From an uncultured Pelagibacteraceae bacterium (lineage in GTDB: Bacteria > Pseudomonadota > Alphaproteobacteria > Pelagibacterales > Pelagibacteraceae): DNA of 64,000 nucleotides. The notes beneath the pieces were generated by a model. It searched no databases. It was not told the origin of the DNA and saw nothing but the letters and a program-made list of their open reading frames with translations. Shown here piece after piece: positions 14,112 to 30,033 of this stretch. Both the position numbers and the translations under genes were made by a program. The DNA is taken from positions 54,068-118,067 of the forward strand of contig CACAWY010000004.1 in the NCBI GenBank assembly GCA_902536385.1. Direction: 5' to 3'. Each line of letters opens with the position of its first letter. The stretch's first letter is position 1.

Positions 14112-14978
14112 TTATTTTAATTGAACAGTGTTTTTAACAAATCTATTAAAATAAATTGCGTCTTTTTGTGTTTTTATCAAATATAAATTCATACAATTAA
14201 GAATAGCAAATAAAACTATTACAAAATATAAAATATCGGTTTCTTTAAAAAAAACGAAAAACGCAAAAATAAAAAATAATGATCTTAAGAAAAATATAAA
14301 GCTAAAAACATTAATAATATTCAATGAGTGCATTATTAAAAATTTGAAATTAGCCTTAGATTTACCTTGATACCGAATTTCTTTTTTTACAGGGATCTTT
14401 ATTATTTCCGAAAATTTTGTAACACTAGAACAAAAAGCAGAGTAGGTTTCTTTTTGATTAATAATTTTTTTTAAATTACTGAAATTAAAGCAACTAAAGT
14501 TACCATAATCAATATATTTTCCGGTCATCATAAATGTAAAAATTAATCTTAAATTATTTAAAAATTTTAATATAAAATTTTCTTTTCTTGAGGCTCTGGA
14601 TGCAAACACAAATTTTTCTTTATTTTTATCTAAAGTTTCTAACATTTTGTTTAAAGCAAAAGGGCTATCTTCACCGTCAGAGTCCATAACAATTATTTTT
14701 GAGATATTTTTCTTTTTTGACAAGAATCTAAGACCTAAAGCTATAGCTATTTGATTTCCGCAATTTTGTTTAAGGTTCAAAATTTCAATTTTTTTAATTT
14801 TTTTTAAATTTTTAATGTCCAAACGACTTTTCTTTGAAGAATTATCGTTCACTATTAAAGCATTAAAATTAATCGACATTTTTTTCGCTTGGTTGTCAAT
14901 ATATCTAAAAAGTTTATTGAGCGATGCCCAATCATTATAAACTGGTAGTAAAATAATAATTTTTTTCTTAGAATTCAT
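14112..14978 (-). CDS. Family 2 glycosyltransferase (polyprenyl-phosphate glycosyltransferase-like) with C-terminal TM segments
   Basis: IIILLPVYNDWASL, ALIVNDNSS, IIVMDSDGEDSP motifs. Confidence 0.85.
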   Translation of the reverse strand: MNSKKKIIILLPVYNDWASLNKLFRYIDNQAKKMSINFNALIVNDNSSKKSRLDIKNLKKIKKIEILNLKQNCGNQIAIALGLRFLSKKKNISKIIVMDSDGEDSPFALNKMLETLDKNKEKFVFASRASRKENFILKFLNNLRLIFTFMMTGKYIDYGNFSCFNFSNLKKIINQKETYSAFCSSVTKFSEIIKIPVKKEIRYQGKSKANFKFLIMHSLNIINVFSFIFFLRSLFFIFAFFVFFKETDILYFVIVLFAILNCMNLYLIKTQKDAIYFNRFVKNTVQLK

Positions 14979-15073
14979 TTTTTGTATGATCTGATTATCT
15001 TATAGAAATTGTTGATAACGTAAAGAATCTTATTGTTCAAAATTTTTTATCTGAAATAATGATTTTATTTCAT

Positions 15074-16021
15074 ATGAAATTATCAAATTCTCAAAAGCAA
15101 GAAATTGCAGAGCAACAATCACAAAAAAACTCTACAAAGAGAGTTACTTCTCCAGAATTAGAAAAAATTCTTTATGAAGCTTTACCAGTTTTAGATCATG
15201 GTTTTGTAAGAGTAGTAGATTATATGGGCGATGATAGTTCGATTGTTCAATCTGCAAGAGTTTCATATGGAAAAGGAACTAAGAAAGTTTCAACAGATGA
15301 GGGATTAATAAAATATCTAATGAGACATTGGCACTCAACCCCCTTTGAAATGTGTGAAATAAAATATCATGTCAAACTGCCAATATTTATTGCTCGTCAA
15401 TGGATTAGACATAGAACTGCTAATGTAAATGAGTATTCAGCAAGGTATTCTATCTTAGATAAAGAATTTTATATTCCATCAAAAGATCAATTATCAGCAC
15501 AATCTATTTCTAATCGCCAAGGAAGGGGAGATTTAATAACAGGTGAACAGGCTGATGAGGTATTACAAATTTTAAAAGATGACGCAACAAGAACTTACAA
15601 CAATTATGAGAAGATGTTAAATGAGAGATATGATGGGACTAAAATTGATGAGCGCAAAGCTGGTTTAGCAAGGGAACTTGCTAGAATGAATTTAACATTA
15701 AATTCCTACACACAATGGTATTGGAAAACTGACTTATTAAATTTATTGAATTTTTTATTTCTTAGAGCAGATAGTCATGCACAATATGAAATAAGAGTTT
15801 ATGCTGAGGTAATGTTAGACACAGTAAAAAGATGGGTGCCAATTACCCATGCAGCTTTTTTAGATTATAGAGTAGGCGCTGTACATGTTTCAGCTAAAGG
15901 AAAAAAAGTTATTCAACAAATGGTTAAAGGCGAAAAAATTTCATATGAAAACTCAGGATTATCAAAAAGAGAGTGGAATGAGCTGATGACATCGTTTGGG
16001 TTTAACAACAAAATTATCTAA
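15074..16021 (+). CDS. thyX: FAD-dependent thymidylate synthase; start likely the internal ATG at 15074
   Basis: [43 protein letters not shown] contains the ThyX RHRxxSxNExSxRY-like motif. Confidence 0.93.
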   Translation: MKLSNSQKQEIAEQQSQKNSTKRVTSPELEKILYEALPVLDHGFVRVVDYMGDDSSIVQSARVSYGKGTKKVSTDEGLIKYLMRHWHSTPFEMCEIKYHVKLPIFIARQWIRHRTANVNEYSARYSILDKEFYIPSKDQLSAQSISNRQGRGDLITGEQADEVLQILKDDATRTYNNYEKMLNERYDGTKIDERKAGLARELARMNLTLNSYTQWYWKTDLLNLLNFLFLRADSHAQYEIRVYAEVMLDTVKRWVPITHAAFLDYRVGAVHVSAKGKKVIQQMVKGEKISYENSGLSKREWNELMTSFGFNNKII

Positions 16022-17185
16022 ATGAATTTGATATTTAAGTTTAAAAATGCTTTCAAAGAAAAGCGTTTAATTAAAACTTTAAAAAAAAAAGTATATCCTT
16101 ATTTCAAGGGATTTTTCCATTTTTTCTCTTATAAAAAAATTCGAATTGAAATTATAATATCGCAACAAAAACCTATTGATAAATCAGATTTACCTTTAGC
16201 AAAAAGAATTTTTAATTCTTTTAAGCTAATGAAGGATGAGCAAAATCATAGATCACAATTATATAAGCCTTCATCACTATGGCAATCCCAAATAGATGAA
16301 AGTTATCACTTTTTAATCGATAGTTATAAAAGAGATGATCTTGAACAATTTTTATACTTTCTCCAGAATTTTGGAAATTGGAATAAATTTTTAGGGGTTG
16401 AAAGCCAAGGTTTAATCAAAAAGTATAATAAGAACTTTTTATTAAATAATTTTCTTAAATATGAAATTTTTAAGGGACAATTAAACTTATGGAAATACTT
16501 TAATAAAGACAGAGATGTAAAAGATGCAGCATTACCAAAATACGGAAATCAGATTGGTGCTTTAGTTGAAAATAACTTCGTTGTTATTGGAAGTTTTTCA
16601 AATCACATTTACTCTGACATTTTAAAAAATTATCTTGAAGAAAATAGAACAATTATGGAATTAGGAGGGGGTTATGGAAAATTTGCATATTATATTTTAA
16701 AAAAAATAAAAAATTTCACCTACATCGATTTAGATATACCTGAAACCCTTACGCTTGCTTCATACTTTTTGTCAAAATGTTTTCCTGAAAATAGAAATTT
16801 TTTTTATGGTGAGGCTGAATTTAATAAAGACATTGAGACGAATTACGATTTAATATTTCTACCCCCTTGGGAAATAGAAAAAATAAATGAAAATACAATT
16901 AATTTGTCCATAAATAAAAACAGTTTAGGTGAGATGGATCCTTTGGCAGCAAAAAATTATTTAGAACATATTCACAGAACATCTAAATATTTTTTTTCAA
17001 TGAATCATGAGTATTTCAGAAATCATTTTTCTGATGGAAAAAAGTCTTTAATTAATAAAGAATATAATTTAGATGGTAAATATATTGAATTGATAAGATA
17101 TCCAGATTTGGGCCATCTGATTTATGAAAATAATAAAATTGATTATGATAACAATATTTTTTTCTATTTATTTAAAAAAAGATAG
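16022..17185 (+). CDS. Putative sugar O-methyltransferase
   Basis: IMELGGGYGKFAYYILKKIKNFTYIDLDIPETL SAM-binding motif and KPSSLWQSQID. Confidence 0.7.
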   Translation: MNLIFKFKNAFKEKRLIKTLKKKVYPYFKGFFHFFSYKKIRIEIIISQQKPIDKSDLPLAKRIFNSFKLMKDEQNHRSQLYKPSSLWQSQIDESYHFLIDSYKRDDLEQFLYFLQNFGNWNKFLGVESQGLIKKYNKNFLLNNFLKYEIFKGQLNLWKYFNKDRDVKDAALPKYGNQIGALVENNFVVIGSFSNHIYSDILKNYLEENRTIMELGGGYGKFAYYILKKIKNFTYIDLDIPETLTLASYFLSKCFPENRNFFYGEAEFNKDIETNYDLIFLPPWEIEKINENTINLSINKNSLGEMDPLAAKNYLEHIHRTSKYFFSMNHEYFRNHFSDGKKSLINKEYNLDGKYIELIRYPDLGHLIYENNKIDYDNNIFFYLFKKR

Positions 17186-17192
17186 TTTTCTT

Positions 17193-17987
17193 TTAAACAA
17201 AAGAATTTTTCACTTTACTTGCAATATTTTTAAATATTTTTGAAACTTCATGATCAACTTGTGAAATTGTAAGGGGTATGCCTTGATCTGCAGAATTTCG
17301 TAAATCCGAATGTAAAGGTATTTGCCCTAAAAATTCTTTATTAAATTCCTTTGCGGTTTTTTCTACCCCTCCTTCTCCAAATATTTTATATTCTCTTCCA
17401 TCTTCCCCCTTAAAAAAACTCATGTTATCGATTAGTCCTAAAATTTTAACGCCTGTTTTTTCAAACATTTGAATTCCTCTTTTTACATCTAATAAAGCTA
17501 AATCTTGAGGAGTTGATACAATTATTGCTCCGTCTACTTTTATTTCTTGGGCGAAAGTTAATTGGGTATCCCCAGTGCCTGGAGGCATGTCTATTATTAT
17601 TACGTCTCTATTTTTCCATAAAACCTTTTGGGTCATTGTTCTTAAAGCACTAATTACCATTGGACCTCTCCAAATCATTGGAGTCTGTTCATCTACTAAT
17701 AGTCCCATTGACATACACTGAGCGTTTAATTTTTCTACTGGAGTTAAAGCTTTTCCATCTTCACTTTTCGGTTTTTCATTTAAATCTAGTAATTTAGGTA
17801 GAGACGGACCGTAAACATCGGCATCGAGAATTCCAATTTTTAATCCCAGGTTTTGAAGTGCAAATGCTAAATTTACAGCAACTGTAGATTTTCCAACACC
17901 ACCTTTGGCACTAGAAATCAAAATTGTATACTTTGTTCCATTAATTGGTTTTTTTATAAACTGCTTTGGAGGGGGTTTTTGGCTCAT
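17193..17987 (-). CDS. mrp: Mrp/NBP35-family Fe-S cluster carrier ATPase
   Basis: SSAKGGVGKSTVAVNLA Walker A, DADVYGPSLPKLL, IIDMPPGTGDTQLT. Confidence 0.93.
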   Translation of the reverse strand: MSQKPPPKQFIKKPINGTKYTILISSAKGGVGKSTVAVNLAFALQNLGLKIGILDADVYGPSLPKLLDLNEKPKSEDGKALTPVEKLNAQCMSMGLLVDEQTPMIWRGPMVISALRTMTQKVLWKNRDVIIIDMPPGTGDTQLTFAQEIKVDGAIIVSTPQDLALLDVKRGIQMFEKTGVKILGLIDNMSFFKGEDGREYKIFGEGGVEKTAKEFNKEFLGQIPLHSDLRNSADQGIPLTISQVDHEVSKIFKNIASKVKNSFV

Positions 17988-18060
17988 AATTTTATTTAAA
18001 GGTCATAATAGCGCTCTTACTTAACTTGTTTTTGAGATAAAAGTCACTATATAAAGTGTC

Positions 18061-19176
18061 ATGAGTTTTAAAGACAAGATTTTAAAAAATCAATCGCCTT
18101 GGGGAACACCTCCAGGTGGAGACGGAGGGCGAGGTTCGCCTGGTGGCAACGGTTCAGGTTCCAGACAAGACCCCCCAAGCTTAGATGACATAATTAAGAA
18201 TTTCCAAAAAACAGTGAATAAATTTTCGGGTGGAAAGTCCGGAGGCTCTAAACCAATTATAATAGGTTTAATAATTATAGCCTTACTATATGTAGCTAGT
18301 GGTCTTTACAGGGTTTTACCTGATGAACAAGGAGTTGTTTTAAGATTTGGTAAATATGTGAATACAACACAACCAGGATTACATTATCACTTCCCAACAC
18401 CTTTTGAGAGAGTGTTGACACCCAAAGTAACTAAAGTTAATCGAGTTGATGTTGGTTTTAGACCAGCGAGTGATAGCGGAAGATCTTCAGGGGTAGGAAA
18501 TGTTCCTGAGGAAAGTTTAATGTTAACAGGGGACGAAAACATTGTAGATATAAACTATTCCGTATTTTGGGTAATTAAGGATGCGCAAAAATTCTTATTC
18601 AACATACAAAGTCCAGTGGAAACAGTTAAAGCTGCATCAGAAACAGCTATGAGAGAAGTAATAGCAAAAAACAGAATTCAAAACATTTTAACCGAGGGAA
18701 GATCTAAAATAGAGGTTGAGGTTCAAGAAATAGCACAGTTAATTTTAGATGAATACGGATCTGGAATACAATTAACTCAGGTTCAAACTCAACAGGCTGA
18801 TCCACCCGAACAGGTAATAGATGCTTTCCGAGATGTTCAGGCTGCTAGAGCGGACAGAGAAAGATCAAAAAACGAAGCTGAGGCCTACGCAAACGATGTG
18901 ATACCAAGAGCACGAGGAGAAGCAGAACAAGTTCTACAACAAGCCGAAGCATATAAAAAAGAGGTAGTGGCAAAAGCTGAGGGTGAGGCAAGTAGATTTT
19001 TAGCGATTTATAATGAATACAAAAATGCAAAACAAGTTACTCAGGAAAGAATGTACTTAGAGACAATGGAAAAAGTTTTAGCTGATATAGATAAAGTAAT
19101 AATAGATAAAGAGTCTGGTTCGGGAGTTGTGCCTTATTTACCATTACCGGAACTGAAAAAAGGGAGCAATAATTAA
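18061..19176 (+). CDS. hflK: FtsH protease modulator HflK
   Basis: Gly-rich N-terminus, TM helix, SPFH domain, VLRFGKYVNTTQPGLHYHFPTPFE. Confidence 0.93.
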   Translation: MSFKDKILKNQSPWGTPPGGDGGRGSPGGNGSGSRQDPPSLDDIIKNFQKTVNKFSGGKSGGSKPIIIGLIIIALLYVASGLYRVLPDEQGVVLRFGKYVNTTQPGLHYHFPTPFERVLTPKVTKVNRVDVGFRPASDSGRSSGVGNVPEESLMLTGDENIVDINYSVFWVIKDAQKFLFNIQSPVETVKAASETAMREVIAKNRIQNILTEGRSKIEVEVQEIAQLILDEYGSGIQLTQVQTQQADPPEQVIDAFRDVQAARADRERSKNEAEAYANDVIPRARGEAEQVLQQAEAYKKEVVAKAEGEASRFLAIYNEYKNAKQVTQERMYLETMEKVLADIDKVIIDKESGSGVVPYLPLPELKKGSNN

Positions 19177-20051
19177 TGAGAGGAGCTAAACTTATAATTC
19201 CAGCAATATTATTAATTGGTGTAATAGTTTTTCAATCTTTATTTATCGTGCAAGAAATTAGCCAAGCAATTGTTCTTCAATTTGGTGATCCAAAAAAAAT
19301 TGTCACTAAAGCCGGTTTGAACTTTAAATTACCTTTTATTCAAAACGTTGTTTATTTAGATAAAAGAATTTTAAATTTAGATAATGATCCTGAAGAAGTA
19401 ATAGCTGCTGACCAAAAAAGATTGATTGTTGATGCTTTTGCAAGATTTAAAATAGTAGATCCTCTAAAGTTTTATATTTCAGTTGGTAATGAGAGAGTTG
19501 CAAGATCAAGGTTATCTACAATTATAAATTCAAGAATTAGAGGTGTGTTGGGTACTCAGGAATTAGCTACCTTACTATCCACTGACAGAGCAAGGCAAAT
19601 GCAAATTATACAATCACAAGTAAACGATGAAGCAAAAAACTTTGGAATTAACATTGTAGATGTTCGAATAAAGAGAGCTGATTTACCTCCTGCTAATAGT
19701 GAAGCTATCTATAAAAGAATGCAAACTGAAAGGGAAAGAGAGGCAAAAGAGTTTAGAGCACAAGGTGCAGAAATAGCTCAAAAAATTAGATCAACTGCTG
19801 ATAAAGATGTAACAGTGATACTCGCTCAAGCTAATAAAAAATCTGAAATTATGAAGGGTGAGGGAGATGGCCAAAGAAATAAAATATTTGCCAACGCATT
19901 TGGAAGAGACCCACAATTTTTTGCTTTTTACAGAGCTATGCAAGCATACGAAAAAGCTTTAATTGGTGGCGAAACATCTTTAGTTTTGTCTCCCGATAGC
20001 GAATTCTTTAAATTTTTTGGTAAATCAATCAAGCCATCTTTAAAGAAGTAA
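19176..20051 (+). CDS. hflC: FtsH protease modulator HflC
   Basis: SPFH domain; VLQFGDPKKIVTKAGLNFKLPFIQNVVYLDKRIL; follows hflK. Confidence 0.93.
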   Translation: MRGAKLIIPAILLIGVIVFQSLFIVQEISQAIVLQFGDPKKIVTKAGLNFKLPFIQNVVYLDKRILNLDNDPEEVIAADQKRLIVDAFARFKIVDPLKFYISVGNERVARSRLSTIINSRIRGVLGTQELATLLSTDRARQMQIIQSQVNDEAKNFGINIVDVRIKRADLPPANSEAIYKRMQTEREREAKEFRAQGAEIAQKIRSTADKDVTVILAQANKKSEIMKGEGDGQRNKIFANAFGRDPQFFAFYRAMQAYEKALIGGETSLVLSPDSEFFKFFGKSIKPSLKK

Positions 20052-20064
20052 ATTTTAAGTACTT

Positions 20065-20250
20065 GTGAACGAGTTCATTATTGCAATCGGGTTGATTTTT
20101 TTTGTGGAAGGTCTGTTTTTAGCCATTTTCCCGACAAGAATTAAAAGCATATTTAAATTAATTAAAGATACATCAGAGAATAAACTAAGATTATTGGGAA
20201 TTATTTTTTTAGTTATCGGTTTTTTAATAATTTGGTATATAAAAAGTTAA
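20065..20250 (+). CDS. DUF2065-like small membrane protein
   Basis: GTG start; EGLFLAIFPTRIKSIFKLI; position between hflC and degQ. Confidence 0.75.
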   Translation: MNEFIIAIGLIFFVEGLFLAIFPTRIKSIFKLIKDTSENKLRLLGIIFLVIGFLIIWYIKS

Positions 20251-21654
20251 ATGAAATTTGTAGGTAAAATATTAATTTTTCTAATTATTCTAAGTTATTC
20301 CGCAGCTAACTCTAAACCTGTTCCAGAATCTTTTGCAGATTTAGCAGATAAACTGATGCCTTCTGTTGTTAATATTTCAACAACTCAAACAGTAAGAACA
20401 ACCACAAATCAATTCCCTTTTCAATTTCCTCCAGGATCACCCTTTGGCGAAATGTTTAAAGATTTTGAAAGGCCCACAGAAAGAAAAGCTTCTTCATTAG
20501 GATCAGGATTTATAATTGAATCAGATGGAACAGTTGTAACCAATAATCATGTAATTGCAGGTGCTGACGATATTTTAGTGAAGGTTGGTGATAAAGAATA
20601 TAAAGCGAAAGTAATAGGAGCTGATCCATATATGGATATTGCGGTTTTAAAAATGGAAACAAGAGATCAATTTAAACCAGTAAATTTTGGAGATTCAGAT
20701 AATGCTAGGGTCGGCGATTGGGCAGTAGCAATTGGTAACCCTTTTGGTTTAGGAGGGACCGTTACCGCAGGAATTATTTCAGCAAGAAATAGAGATATTA
20801 ACCTCACAAGGTACGATGACTTTATTCAAACTGATGCTTCTATAAACCAAGGTAACTCAGGAGGACCTTTATTTAATTTAAAAGGTGAAGTGATTGGAAT
20901 TAATACCGCAATAATTGCTCCTGGTCAGTCTGGTTCTATTGGTATCGGATTCGCAATCCCAGCAAATGCAGCTTCTAACGTGATTGATCAGCTAATTAAG
21001 TTTGGTGAAACTAAAAGAGGATGGTTAGGTGTAAGAATTCAAGAAGTTACTAAAGAAATAGCTGATGTTGAAAAATTAAAAAAACCTCAAGGTGCACTTG
21101 TAGCGAGCGTTGGAAAAAATAGCCCTGCTGACAAATCAGGCATAAAAGCTGGAGATATAATTTTAAACTTTGATGGAAAAAAAATTGATACAATGAGAAC
21201 TTTACCAAAAATTGTTGCCGCAACAGAGGTTGGTAAGAGTGTTGAATTAAAAATATGGCGAAATAAAAAATTAATCTCAAAAAGATTAACACTTGGTAGA
21301 CTCGAGTCTTCAGAAGAATTTAGAGATAAAAAAACAAGAGCGGTGAATAAGGAAGAAGATATTGATAGACTAAAAATAACTGTTAGAGAAATTAATGAAG
21401 AAGATCTAAAATCAAGAAATTTAGATAAAAAAATGACAGGTGTTGTTATTACTGAAATTTCTAATCGTAGCCCCCTTGCAAATCTTTTGAGTGTTAATGA
21501 TATAATAATTGAGATTCAAAAAACTCCAATAAAATCTATCACGGATCTTAAAAGAAAAGTTGATAGTTTTTTCAATAAAGGAGAAAAAACTTTACTTCTC
21601 ACGGTTATTAATAAAAATAACCAAAGACGATATTTAGGTGTAAAAATAAACTAG
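20251..21654 (+). CDS. degQ: Do/DegQ-family periplasmic serine endoprotease with two PDZ domains
   Basis: GSGFIIESDGTVVTNNHVI, DIAVLK, TDASINQGNSGGPLFN catalytic triad regions. Confidence 0.92.
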   Translation: MKFVGKILIFLIILSYSAANSKPVPESFADLADKLMPSVVNISTTQTVRTTTNQFPFQFPPGSPFGEMFKDFERPTERKASSLGSGFIIESDGTVVTNNHVIAGADDILVKVGDKEYKAKVIGADPYMDIAVLKMETRDQFKPVNFGDSDNARVGDWAVAIGNPFGLGGTVTAGIISARNRDINLTRYDDFIQTDASINQGNSGGPLFNLKGEVIGINTAIIAPGQSGSIGIGFAIPANAASNVIDQLIKFGETKRGWLGVRIQEVTKEIADVEKLKKPQGALVASVGKNSPADKSGIKAGDIILNFDGKKIDTMRTLPKIVAATEVGKSVELKIWRNKKLISKRLTLGRLESSEEFRDKKTRAVNKEEDIDRLKITVREINEEDLKSRNLDKKMTGVVITEISNRSPLANLLSVNDIIIEIQKTPIKSITDLKRKVDSFFNKGEKTLLLTVINKNNQRRYLGVKIN

Positions 21655-21655
21655 T

Positions 21656-22573
21656 TTGTTGAAAAAAATTATTCTTCTCGCGGGTCCCACAGCATCTGGT
21701 AAATCAAAATTAGCTTTAAGTTTAGCAAAAAAAATTAACGGTGAAATTATTAATGCTGATAGTATGCAAGTATATAAAGAATTTTCTATTTTATCTTCAC
21801 GACCAAAAACCTCTGAAATGAAAAAAATTAAACACCATCTTTATGGGAAAATATCAGTCAAAAAATATTTTTCGGCTGGCGACTGGATTAAGGAGGCAAA
21901 AAAAAAGATTAATTTATGCATTAAAAACAAAAAAGTTCCTATTATTGTGGGTGGAACAGGTCTATACTTTAATACAATTACAAAAGGAATAAGCAAGATT
22001 CCTGATATAGACCAACACACAAGAAAAAAAGTTAGAAATCTTTTTCAAAATCTTGGGCCTAAAAAATTTTATAATCAATTATTAAAAATTGATCCTAAAG
22101 TAAAAAATAAAATTTTAGTAACTGACTCCCAGCGAATACAAAGAGCCTATGAGGTAAAAATTAAGACAAATAAATCTCTTTTTGATTGGATAGAAAACAC
22201 TAAATCAGATTTCTTAGATTACAACCTTATAAAAATATTTATAAATACTCCAAGAGAGGAACTATTATCAAGGATATCAGCAAGAACAAATAAAATGTTC
22301 CTAGAAAACTGTATTAATGAAGTCAAAAAATTTAATATTTTAAGAGTCAATAAAAGTTTGTCCTCAAATAAATTGATAGGTATAGAGGAAATAAACAAAT
22401 ATCTGAATGGGCTCATCGATTTAGACCAATGTAAAGAGCTCATCAACATAAAGACTAGACAATATGCTAAAAGACAAAATACATGGGCTCGAGGTCATAT
22501 GAAGAATTGGAACAAGATTTATTCGAAAAATTTCTCAAAACTTTTAAAAAAAACATCAAAAGTTGTAAGCTAG
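21656..22573 (+). CDS. miaA: tRNA dimethylallyltransferase
   Basis: LAGPTASGKSKLALSLA, INADSMQVYKEFSILSSRP, TTG start. Confidence 0.93.
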   Translation: MLKKIILLAGPTASGKSKLALSLAKKINGEIINADSMQVYKEFSILSSRPKTSEMKKIKHHLYGKISVKKYFSAGDWIKEAKKKINLCIKNKKVPIIVGGTGLYFNTITKGISKIPDIDQHTRKKVRNLFQNLGPKKFYNQLLKIDPKVKNKILVTDSQRIQRAYEVKIKTNKSLFDWIENTKSDFLDYNLIKIFINTPREELLSRISARTNKMFLENCINEVKKFNILRVNKSLSSNKLIGIEEINKYLNGLIDLDQCKELINIKTRQYAKRQNTWARGHMKNWNKIYSKNFSKLLKKTSKVVS

Positions 22574-22610
22574 AACTTGACGCAAAATATTTCTAGGCTA
22601 GATTGTATGA

Positions 22611-24376
22611 ATGCCAAATTTATTAAGCGGAGCAGAAATTGTATTTAAAGCACTTGAAGACCAAAAGGTAGAATATATTTTTGGTTATCCAGGAGGTGCA
22701 GTGCTTCCGATTTATGATGAATTAAAAAATCATAAATCAATAAAACACATTCTTGCTAGGCATGAGCAAGGAGCAGGTCACTCAGCAGAAGGTTATGCTC
22801 GTTCAAGCGGTAAGCCAGGAGTTTTATTAGTTACTTCTGGACCAGGAGCCACTAACGCCGTTACAGCTTTAACAGATGCTTACATGGACTCAGTTCCTCT
22901 AGTTTGTATTTCTGGTCAAGTACCTACACATTTAATTGGAACCGATGCTTTTCAAGAATGTGACACTACTGGAATAACGCGACCATGCACTAAACATAAT
23001 TGGTTAGTAAAAAATGTTAATGATCTTTCAAGAGTTTTACATTTAGCATTTGAAGTTGCGACCACAGGAAGACCTGGTCCAGTTTTAGTTGATATACCAA
23101 AAGATATTCAATTTAAAAAAGGTAAATATAAATTTTTTAAAAATACTCTTAAAAAAAAACTTAATGGTAAAGTAACTCGCAAAATATCTAATTCAGAATT
23201 AGATAAATTCATCGAACTGATTAAAAAATCATCAAAACCTATTTTTTACACTGGCGGAGGAGTAATAAATTCAGGACCTGAAGCTAGTAAATATTTAAGA
23301 GAACTTGTCTCATTAACTGGCTTCCCAATAACCTCAACGCTACAAGGTTTAGGAGCATATCCAGGAGATGATCCACAATTTTTGGGTATGCTTGGAATGC
23401 ACGGAACTTATGAAGCCAACAATGCAATGCATGACTGCGACCTTATGATAAATATTGGCGCAAGGTTTGACGATAGAATTACAGGTAAAGTGGACGAATT
23501 TTCACCCGGTTCAAAAAAAATTCATGTTGATATTGATCCATCTTCAATTGGAAAAAATATTAAAGTTGATCTTGCTATAGTAAGTGATGTTACGGATCTT
23601 TTGAAATCTTTAATAAAAAGATTCAAAGAAAAAAATAAAAACTTTGCTAGTTCAAATAAGCAAAAAACATCGAAATGGTGGGAACAAATCGCAAAATGGA
23701 GAGATAAAAAGTCTTTAAATTTTATTAACAGTAATAAAGTTATTAAACCCCAGCATGCAGTACAAAGACTTTATGAATTAACAAAAAACCAAGATACTTT
23801 TATTACTACTGAGGTTGGCCAACATCAAATGTGGGCAGCCCAACATTATAAGTTTAATAAACCTAACAGATGGATGACGTCTGGAGGACTTGGAACAATG
23901 GGATATGGTCTTCCTGCTGCAATTGGTGTTCAAATTGCAAATCCTGAAAAATTAGTTATTGATATTGCTGGTGAGGCATCTGTTCTTATGACAATGCAAG
24001 AAATGTCAACAGCTGTACAATATAGACTTCCGATAAAAATATTTATTTTAAATAATGAGTACATGGGCATGGTAAGACAGTGGCAAGAACTTTTGCATGA
24101 GAAAAATTATTCCGAAAGTTATACAGCTGCATTGCCAGATTTTGTAAAGCTAGCAGAGTCATATGGTTGTGTTGGTATTAGAGCAAAAACACCAAACGAA
24201 TTGGATGAAAAAATTAAAGAAATGATTAATATTGATAAACCGGTAATATTTGATTGTGTTGTAGATAAAGCTGAAAACTGTTTTCCAATGATACCTTCAG
24301 GCAAACCACACAATCAAATGATTCTAGGCCCCGAAGAAGAGGAAGAGATTTCTGATGAAGGGAAAATTTTAGTTTA

Positions 24377-24377
<1 letters not shown>
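22611..24377 (+). CDS. ilvB: Acetolactate synthase large subunit
   Basis: FGYPGGAVLPIYDEL, ThDP-binding IDIAGEASVLMTMQEMSTA region. Confidence 0.96.
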
Positions 24378-25947
<1,570 letters not shown>

Positions 25948-26049
25948 CCCAATCTGAGTCCAAAAAACTATCTTTAATTACATAATTATTTGCAAATTCT
26001 AGCTTTGATTGTAATATAAAAAGGATTATATTTTTACAATTATTAAATA

Positions 26050-28657
<2,608 letters not shown>

Positions 28658-28675
28658 TTTATTTTTAATGAATAG

Positions 28676-29521
28676 ATGTCTGTTATTAGAGATGATTTTA
28701 GCATAGCTTTTCGATCTGCTCTTCTTCAAAGAGGAGGAGCACAAAAATTTTCAGTTCTCTCCTTAATATTTTTAGCATTAGTAATTTTCTTTTTAGACGT
28801 ATATGGGATAAAATTTACCAAACCTGTTAGAGGATTAATAAATGATGTAGTTTATCGAGTTACTTATTTAGCTTCAACACCTACAAGATTTTTTCCTCAA
28901 GTAAATGAGGATCTTTCTAGCTTTTTCAACGTTAAAGCAGAAAACGAACGACTAAAAGCAGAAATAGAAAAATATAAATCTCTTGAATTAAATGTAGAAT
29001 TTTTAACAGATGAAAACAAAAATTTACAAAAAATTTTAGAAACAGAATATTTTAACAAAAATCTCAGCAATATAGTTCTTGCAAAAGTTTTGGTTGATAA
29101 AAATAGTCCTTTTTTAAAATCTATTATAATAAATAAAGGAACTAGAGCCGGTATTCTTAAAGGTATGCCAGTTACAAAAGATAATTACTTGGTAGGAAGA
29201 GTTGTAGAAACTAACTATTTATCCTCAAGAGTTTTGCTTCTTAACGATCTAAATAGCAGAATTCCTGTTACACTTGATGAAGGTGCACAGGCAATATTAT
29301 CAGGCAGTGGATTAAATAAGCCGATTTTAGAGTATCTTCCAGAAGATTATGAAATTTTGGAAGAAATAAATGTTTTTGCTTCAGGCAAGGACGGAATATT
29401 TTCACCTGGAACACCAATTGGTAAAACTAATGGTGCTGGGGAAGTTATGCTATTTGTTGATCCGAACCAACTTTCATTCGTAACAGTAAACTTAAGTGTT
29501 CAAACAAAAGGAAATTTGTAA
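28676..29521 (+). CDS. mreC: Rod shape-determining protein MreC
   Basis: Single TM plus coiled coil, position after mreB, IINKGTRAGILKGMPV. Confidence 0.92.
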   Translation: MSVIRDDFSIAFRSALLQRGGAQKFSVLSLIFLALVIFFLDVYGIKFTKPVRGLINDVVYRVTYLASTPTRFFPQVNEDLSSFFNVKAENERLKAEIEKYKSLELNVEFLTDENKNLQKILETEYFNKNLSNIVLAKVLVDKNSPFLKSIIINKGTRAGILKGMPVTKDNYLVGRVVETNYLSSRVLLLNDLNSRIPVTLDEGAQAILSGSGLNKPILEYLPEDYEILEEINVFASGKDGIFSPGTPIGKTNGAGEVMLFVDPNQLSFVTVNLSVQTKGNL

Positions 29522-30033
29522 TGGCCAAAAGTTCTTTTATAAGTAAAATTTATAATTCTGGTCCTTTACTTTTACTTTATTATCTTTGTATAAGTGAAGT
29601 TGACAGTAATTTAGAAAAAATGTTTGAAATATTTACTCTCAATTTTCAAATTATCTTAATTTACTTTTGGGTATTAAAAAGACCAGAAATAATGGCAAAC
29701 GGCCACGTATTTATAGCTGGATTAATAAATGATGTTGTAATGGGTTTCCCTCTTGGAATAAGTTCTCTATCTTATCTGATAATTATATTTGTTGGAACCT
29801 ATGTGAGAAATAAAAGTGTAAATACTACTATTGCTTCAGACTGGTTTACATTTTTTATGGCAATGGTTTTTTCAAATATTTTGTTTTTTTCTTTACTAAA
29901 TAATTTTTCAGAATTGTCATTTACTTTAAACAAAATAGGATACAACATGTTTTTTACTCTGTTTATGTTCCCTATTTTTTGGTTACTGTTTAATATTTAT
30001 CAAATGACATTCATAGGTAACCGAGATGCTTAG
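29521..30033 (+). CDS. mreD: Rod shape-determining protein MreD
   Basis: Multi-TM protein between mreC and PBP2, FIAGLINDVVMGFPLGIS. Confidence 0.88.
   Translation: MAKSSFISKIYNSGPLLLLYYLCISEVDSNLEKMFEIFTLNFQIILIYFWVLKRPEIMANGHVFIAGLINDVVMGFPLGISSLSYLIIIFVGTYVRNKSVNTTIASDWFTFFMAMVFSNILFFSLLNNFSELSFTLNKIGYNMFFTLFMFPIFWLLFNIYQMTFIGNRDA

Noticed and set aside
18845-19030. 61-aa minus-strand Leu-rich ORF (LPHPQLLPLPLFYMLRLVVELVLLLLVLLV)
   Set aside because: Antisense shadow of hflK; composition is the reverse of its Ala/Glu-rich coiled coil, with no independent support.
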